From: Omnitrophica bacterium RIFOXYB12_FULL_50_7
GTDB taxonomy: Bacteria > Omnitrophota > Omnitrophia > Omnitrophales > Aquincolibacteriaceae
Assembly (NCBI GenBank): GCA_001804345.1
Contig: MHFU01000051.1
Coordinates: forward strand, 7,310-15,259
Length of the DNA: 7,950 nucleotides
Reading direction: 5' to 3'
Below are positions 1-6,900 of the stretch, piece after piece (the first letter of the stretch is position 1; each line of letters opens with the position of its first letter). The notes under the pieces are model-generated. The model was not told where the DNA came from, did not search any database, and was given only the letters and a program-made list of their open reading frames with translations. Made by a program: the position numbers and the translations under genes.

Positions 1-1
1 G

Positions 2-952
2 GAATTAACAAGATCCAATTATGGAAATGTGGTCGGGCCGATCGGGGATTGGATCGTCCGGGTGGAAAATTCTGAAACTACTTTCTGGAAACTGTGGGAC
101 CAGGCCGGAAACGTTATGCGAGGCCTTCCGGTGATTGGCACGCTTGTGCGGCTATGGTTTTATGTTCTTAATAGTTTTTATAAAAGAGACGTTGAGAAAC
201 TAAGCGAAGAATTGAAGAAAAAATATTCCGCCGAAGAAGGCGCACCTTCTAATGTGTATATCAAGGAGAAATTACTACTGGAGGGGAAATCCTATGCGCT
301 TCGAAATCGCAGGGATACTCAACAGCCAAAACTTCGCATTTATATTCCTGTGTTGACCCGGAATATGACAAAGGCTTATCGGTACTTAGAGGAGAAGCTT
401 AGCCAAAAGGATGAGCTTAGCCAATGGGGTGTTATGCCTGATATAAGTTTGGCATTGAATCTCGAAGCCTATGAGCATTCCGAGAGCATGGTGAACAATG
501 GTATTATTATTTATGTGAAGCCGCTAAAAGACCCTCAACGTCCTGCTGACGCGGAACTTCTTCAACGGATTTTTGCGGCGATCCAGGAGGCTTATGCGAA
601 AGCTGAAAAGGATTCCGCGCGCAATCCTTTCGCATTACCCCGAACGGAATTTCTTCTTCAGAGCTTGAAGTCGGCGCTCATAAATTTTGAGATCCCGCTT
701 AGCTATGGCTCTCGCGGGCCCTTCGTGACCTATTTCGAGCAATCGGGCTTTAACGAGAAAGAGACCGGTCCAAGGAGCGGGCATTCGGGGGACGTTTCAG
801 ACATCGCGACGGCTTTGGGGATCCCTCCGGAGCTTTTTCGCAGCGGAGATTGGCTGAATATTTTGAATCGTTCTAGGAGCGTATTTTCCGGGAAGAACCC
901 GCCGACATTTCAAATGCCGCGACACGTTTTTGGTTTGCGCCTCACCAACATG
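2..952 (+). other. Unrecognised N-terminal module of the window (residues 1-317)
   Basis: I do not recognise this module. It opens with a Trp-rich stretch and a hydrophobic segment at residues 41-60 (GLPVIGTLVRLWFYVLNSFY), which contains one arginine and looks more amphipathic than a clean transmembrane helix. A charged helix follows at about 61-75 (K/E-rich). Next come alternating predicted strands and helices, including a beta strand at 111-116 (LRIYIP) followed by a long helix, then an IIIYVK strand and a helix-rich part. A small glycine-containing motif, SYGSRGP, lies at 234-240. The strand-helix-strand pattern followed by SYG is loosely reminiscent of HopA1-like domains found in some type III effectors and lanthionine synthetases, but this is weak pattern memory, not an identification. 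The module ends just before the first boundary motif at 322-328. It probably begins upstream of the window. Confidence 0.5.
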
Positions 953-3900
953 CCAGCGCTTACGCTTCGCTCCGAAGTGCGGGCCAATTCCGGAGAGGAG
1001 AGGCAGGCAAGAACGCAAAAGCCTTTAGCGGGAGAAATTGTAGAAAGCCTCAGTAAAATTCTGGATCAATTGAAAAACGGCCAAAAGATAACGAACGCTG
1101 ATATTTACCCCGATGTTTTTTCACGGGTAGTTTCAGGCACCGGGCGGGTCTATTTTTTAAATTATCACGAACTCTTGAAAGATGAAACGCGAAAAGAAGG
1201 AAAAGGGAGGATGGTCCTGTTGTTTTGTCCGCTCAGTGGGGAAGTTCAAATAAAAATCATTGCTGAAAATGGGAATGCATATTTGAAAGTATGGCAGGGC
1301 GATGAATCGAAATATGTTTTGTACAAGATCAAATATAGCGGAAAGGCCGCGATCGTTTTTTCGAAATATGAACCAGAAAATGAAATTTTAGAAAAGGTTC
1401 TGGATAAGCAGAAGAAAGGGGAGCCTATTACCCCGGAAGACCTGAAGCAGGATTTTTATGACGGTGTTTTTTTACGGAAAGTCCAACCTTCTAAAAACCA
1501 TGGCTTGGGGACCGCTAATCTTTTTAATTATCATGAGCTCCAAGATGATGGAACCAGAAAAAGAGGAAATGGGATAGGGCTTTCTTTTACGCCTCGATTT
1601 GGCGGGGAAGTTCAAATAAAAATCATTGTGGAAAATGGCGCAGCATATTTGAAAGTATGGCAGGGCGATGAATCGAAATATGTTTTGTATAGGATTAATT
1701 ATAGCGGGAAAACCAGGATCACTTTCCCACAATATGAGCCTGAGAATGAAATTTTAGAAAGGATTCTGGATAAGCAGAAGAAAGGGGAGCCCATTACCCC
1801 AGAAGATTTGAAGCAGGATTTTTTTGACGGTGTTTTTTTTCGGTCTACTTTTGGCTTAGGGGTCGTTAGATTATTTGGGTACCACAGACTTGAAAGAGAT
1901 GGCACCCGGGAAACAGGCAGGGGAAGGGCGGTTCAATTGACTTTTCCCCCTAGCGGGGAAGTTCAAATAAGAATCATTGCTGAAAATGGGAAAGCGTATT
2001 TGAAAGTATGGCAGCGCGATGAATCGCAGGCTGTTTTATATAAGATCGAATATAGCGACAAAAGCAGCATAACCTTTTTGCGTTATGAACCAGAGAAAGA
2101 AATTTTAGAGAGGATTCTGGATAGGCAAAAAAGGAAAGAGGCCATTACCGCAGAGGATTTAAGGCGGGATTTATTTCCCGAGAGTGTTTTTTTGCGGCCA
2201 ATTGCAAGTCAGGGCGAAGTTCATCTTCTTAGTTATCATGAACTCCTAGTTGATGGGACCCGAGGAAAAGGTGACGGGCGGGATGTTGTGTTGAGGACTC
2301 CATTCAGCGGAGAAGTTCAAGTGCCCGCACGATTGAAGATCATTGCTGAAAACGGGAAAGCGTATTTGAAAGTATGGCAGCGCGATGAATCGCAGGCTGT
2401 TTTATATAAAATTGAATATAGTGGAAAAGGCGCTACGATCACCCTTTTGCGATATCGAGCTGGAGAAAAATCAGGCGAAGCGGCAGAAGAAGGTACGGAT
2501 CCACAGGCGAAGATTCCTCGAGTAGAAAACGCAATGCAAAAATTTTCGGATGAAATTGAAGCTTCGCAAGAAACGTATCCCAAAGGCAAGCGTATGCCGG
2601 TGAGTGATGCTCAGAAATTGTATTTCGAGCTTGGTAAAGATTGGGATGCGATCGCTTATGATTTTGCGGCGCAGTTGGAAAATCTTGCGCCGTTTTGGCG
2701 TCACTGGGCCATGAATTATTACCTGGTGCGTTATTTGCAGGGGACCGGGCGGACCGAGCTTTTGCGGGCGCCGCCGCTTTATCTGGGATCCGGTCCTTCG
2801 ATCGGGCATCGCGCCTGGCTGATGCTGGGAGAGGTTTTGAAGATAGCCGGCATTGAGGGTGTCTCGAAGGGAACGGATCTTGATATGAGCGGTAATATGT
2901 TAAAGGCAAGCCGCGAGCGATTCCAGGCGGAGCATACTCCCGAATCAGATATCCCCAATCAGGTTCAAGCGGACATGCGTTCCATTCCTTTTACAGATCA
3001 TTCCTTTAGCCGTGTTGAGAACACCTCCCTGATGTTGGTTGTCCCTGAGTCTTTGCGTTCTCAGGTGATCCATGAAATGAACCGGGTTCTTACTCTAGAT
3101 GGGATCGCCGTTATTTCCACGATCCACGAACACATTACCGATGATTTTATCCGTTCGGTCGAGCAGATGGGATTTGAGGTCGAAATGCTTGGCGATGGCC
3201 AGAAACGAGGGATTATTGGTTTGCCAAAAGAGGACCAGCAAGAACTTGAAAAAACTCTCGTGAACAAAATGGGCAAAACCGAAGGCAGCCAGGCATTTGG
3301 AAGGATCATGGATAAGATCGGAACGGATGGTGAATTTTTGATCTTACGAAAAGTCCAGGACATTAAGGAGTTAGGAACATTACCGGACGATCTGAGGTTT
3401 GATCTTGTCCGGAAGAAAGGAGAAACGACGAGAAATGGGCGAAGTGCGGCCAATGGCACGACGCCAGCTCCTTTGGATTTGAGAACCCTGGATAAAGGGA
3501 CCCTTGAAAGCGGAATCGGAATGTCGGAGACATTTTTGGCCGAGGAGTCTGCTCGTTTAGAGAATGAAGTAAGAGAATTAACTCGGACGGCGGGAGAGAT
3601 CAGCGGTGAGCTGAAATCCTTGGAGCCAAAAGTTCTGGAATTGCAGCAGAATTTGAAAAAGGCAGGAAATTTGTCCGAAGAATATGATGAAAAGATTTTA
3701 TCCAAGGAAGAATGGACGCGATGGAATCGTTTTCAAAATGAGCTCGCAGAGACGCAAAATAAGCTCGAAGACCGAGAAAAATATTTACAGCGATTGTTAG
3801 AAAAGATGGATGCGGCAACACAACCTGTCCGTTCCGAATTGCGGGTCGCCACAAAATCTTGGCGAGACTCGCTCCGTGCTGCGACGGAGCGGGGAAAGGC

Positions 3901-6900
3901 AAATGAAAAAGAAGCTCTGGATCGTTTTATGGCGGAATTGGATACGACGAAGCCTAATCCCTATGCTGCCGCTCATGAAGATGTGATGGATTTTAGCCGC
4001 TTTTTGGCGGATCGTCTAGATCCCCAGATATATCCTGAAACGAAAAAACTCGTACGCGAGAAAGGTGTTTTGACTGAGGAAGTGTATTCCCAATGGCTTT
4101 CAGAGACCTATGAGGGTTCGCGTGTTCAGGGTACCGTGCCGGAAGATTCGGAGAATGCGATTGGGTATGCGAGTCAGACAAAAGCGCCCGGAATTGATGT
4201 CAGGATTTCCATTGATAAGTCGTCCGAGGAGACAAAAGCAAAGGGCGATCAGCGAGGCTGGATCCAAAGAGGAGCAAGGGGCTGGAAGGAGAAGGGCGGA
4301 AAGGCACAGCGGGATTCGTGGGAAAGGTCCGGGGACATTATTTCATTCCAGATAGCGTTGACCCATGTTTCGCCCAGCAAGGCTTTGATCAACACGCTGG
4401 ATCAATGGATGATCGAAGTGTCTGATCCTGCGACCGAAGATCTGGCCGGATATTACAAGATGCCGCGACTTTTGCAGGATTGGAACCGCTTGAATTCCGT
4501 GACGATCTACTTTTTCGGCAAAGAACCTTCCAAGGCTGCGCTCGATCGATTGCAGCAAAAGCTCAATGTGTTCACGGAGAAAACCGCTCCTGACGTCGAT
4601 TTGCCGGGTTACGAACGCTTGGCGCCGCATGTTTTCATCGGGCACAATCCGACGCAAAAAGAGATCAGTGATTTCGTCAAAGACGTGTCTCAACTCAAGT
4701 TTAGCTTGAAAAAACCGGGAGACTTTTATATCGGGGATGCCTTTTGGAAATTCATTTATTTCGGGAGCGATACGCACCAGTTTTTTGAGCCGGCCACGGC
4801 GCAGTATCGGTTATCCATAGGTGAATTTGCGTCGCTGAAAAGAATGGCCGCATTAATCCGGGAAGGGTGGGATGCTTATGACAACCTTGCCTATCGGCAG
4901 GCAGGGACTCGAGACCAGAGACGAGAGCCTCGATCCGAATTGAGAGCGGAGGTGAGGGCGGCGGATGTTTGGAAGGGGCCGGACGTTTCTCACGTTAAAA
5001 TCGGCAAAACACGAGAATTTGCTTTCAGCGTTCGGTATGACCGTGCCAGGAATAAGTTGATCGTCAGGGCACCGATTGACCTACTCACCGGAGCTCCAAC
5101 GATCACGGAAAAAGTTGAACAGGAAATTGATTTTAAACCCGGGGAGGTCATCAATATCGGAAGAGCAAAGAGGCTGAAGAAAAATGATATGGTGATTAAA
5201 ACTAGCGGGGAAACGATAGGTGTCTCGCGAGAGCACTTCGCGGTTGAAATTGGTACCGATGGAAAGGTGTATGTTCGCGATCGTGATTCTGCTAACGGGA
5301 CATGGTATGGGGGCGACAAAATTTCGGGTGCGACCAAGCCGGCATTGCTGGCAGAGGTTGCTGAATTCGCTAAGTTACAGGGCTTGGACAAGGTTTGGTT
5401 GGGAGAAGATGTTGAGGGGATCATCGCGAACGGGCGTCTCTTTCTGGTCCGGTACGATCCCGAGACAGACAAGATAGTTGTCCGGGTCCCTGAGGGTCTC
5501 ACACGACAGCGGGAATTCTCGTATTCCAACAAAGAATTTCCCATTAATATTGGCCGCGGAGAAAGCGCAAATAATAGCATTATTCTTTCTTCGGGATCAT
5601 CTGATCTGGCAACTTTGGATTCGCCGGCCGGAACTTTTTCGCGAGCGCATTTCCAGATTGGTGTGGGTGAGGATGGGCGCGTTTATGTGCAGGATCGCGG
5701 TTCTTTGGGTGGCACTCGATATGGTGATAACAATATGTATTCCAGGGAGCGCAAGGAAAGCAAACGCTATCCTTTGGACAAATTGAACGCTTTTCTTGAA
5801 AAAGTAAAACCAGCGGAGCGCGAGCCTTCGGCTGAAGAAGTCCTAGGGAGAACCCCGGGTGAAGAGGACGGCTTGAAGGCGGATTCAGAGACTTATGAGG
5901 GGCGCGAGATCGATTATCAAAATATTTTATCCATGGTGAAGAATAGCGGGGCTGTGGTGAAGGTCAGGATGCAGGACGGTAAGGCTTTTGTTGATTCGCA
6001 GGAATTTTTTGATCCAACCCTATCACAGGCTGTAATTGATGAATATAAGAGAGCTTTGCAAAGGGCCCTTGACCTGGATGCGGAGTTTGGTTCGAACAGA
6101 CTCGGAGAATTTCTTGCGAGAGAAGGGAATGCTGAAAAATATCTGGATTATTTTAATCTCTCGGATTTTGCCAGGAATATCGCACACCGGAAGTATGAAC
6201 GCGAGTATGAACGCGAGAGCCATGAGAAGTATTTTGACAACGCGGAAGCTTTTCTTCTGGATTATCTGGATCGTATTCTAAAGGGTAAATCGCTCACGGG
6301 TGATGATATTCCCAAGGAAGCGCGAAGCCGTAAGGCGCTTGTAGAAGAGTTGAGGCGCGAGGATCCCAACGCCAAAGCGGTTCTATTGGCGGATACGGTC
6401 GGAAAGGATCTCGGAAGTTTCAAAGTGGTCCTGAGCAATGAAGCTACGGAAGCCGATTGGCAAAATCCGGATGTTATGATTTTGCACGATACGATGTATC
6501 AGGTTCCCGCGTGGCGCAAGGTCGGGGATGAACAATACGTGGAAGGGGAAGAATGTCTTATTGCTCGCTGGAAGGGACAAGTTTGGCTGTTTTACACTTC
6601 CAGGTCTCACAAGATCGTTGCTGCGGAGCCTTCAGCGCGAGAAGCTGACCGAGAATCTATTCATCTGTGGCGGAACTGTGATTTTTACAATCCGATCAGG
6701 GGATACCGCCAATTCATAAAAAATGAAAGATCGGAAAATCTCGATGATGTGCCGGGGGCTTTGTCCGTTTTGCTTGATGAGGCGATGTATGATGGGTTGA
6801 AGTTGGGCAACCTGAAATTGATTCCGGGGGCTGAAGAGTTTGCACGTGCGATGGGATATGCAGAGCCCAGTTTAGATGCTGCGATAATCGGTAAGGCCGA

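Larger units (their letters stand above)
1034..2461 (+). repeat. Four tandem protein repeats of 116-122 residues (residues 345-820)
   Basis: Four in-frame units follow each other without spacers. Each begins with a helix of the form E-I-L-E-x-[IV]-L-D-[KR]-Q-K followed by a [PA]-I-T-x-E-D-L type turn in units 2-4 (unit 1 is more divergent here), then [ED]-x-V-F-x-R, a tyrosine-histidine core (YHEL or YHRL), a variable charged loop with [DE]-x-T-R, and a beta-rich half with G-E-V-Q, [IV]-x-ENG-x-A-Y-L-K-V-W-Q and LYKI-type strands. The helix plus beta-rich layout suggests small independent domains, perhaps binding modules. I do not recognise the family and see no catalytic signature. DNA identity between units is high in patches, so duplication or gene conversion is fairly recent. 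Confidence 0.93.

Noticed and set aside
122..181. Possible transmembrane helix at residues 41-60
   Set aside because: It is hydrophobic but contains an arginine in the middle and several polar residues. It looks more like an amphipathic or buried helix, so it is not called as a membrane segment.
1034..2461. Repeat array considered as a CRISPR or mobile element
   Set aside because: The units are about 350-366 bases, in frame, without spacers, and encode a repeated protein domain. There are no terminal inverted repeats or transposase.
2439..2909. A 156-codon open frame on the - strand, with other overlapping - strand frames
   Set aside because: It is antisense to the last repeat and the methyltransferase-like domain, whose motifs are clear on the + strand. 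The products are low-complexity and without domains.
3061..3705. A 214-codon open frame on the - strand
   Set aside because: It lies wholly antisense to the methyltransferase-linker and coiled-coil coding region. Its product is Ser/Arg/Phe/Pro rich with no recognisable motif, as expected from the complement of a Glu/Lys/Leu-rich frame.
4110..4355. An 81-codon + strand frame rich in Arg
   Set aside because: It overlaps the main frame in a purine-rich stretch, encodes a highly basic low-complexity peptide, and the main frame stays open and protein-like on both sides.
4990..5580. A 196-codon - strand frame
   Set aside because: It is antisense to the FHA pair, Ser/Arg/Pro rich and without motifs.
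5220..5786. Two + strand frames of 85 and 102 codons over the FHA region
   Set aside because: The main frame encodes two clear FHA domains through the same bases. The alternative products show no family features.
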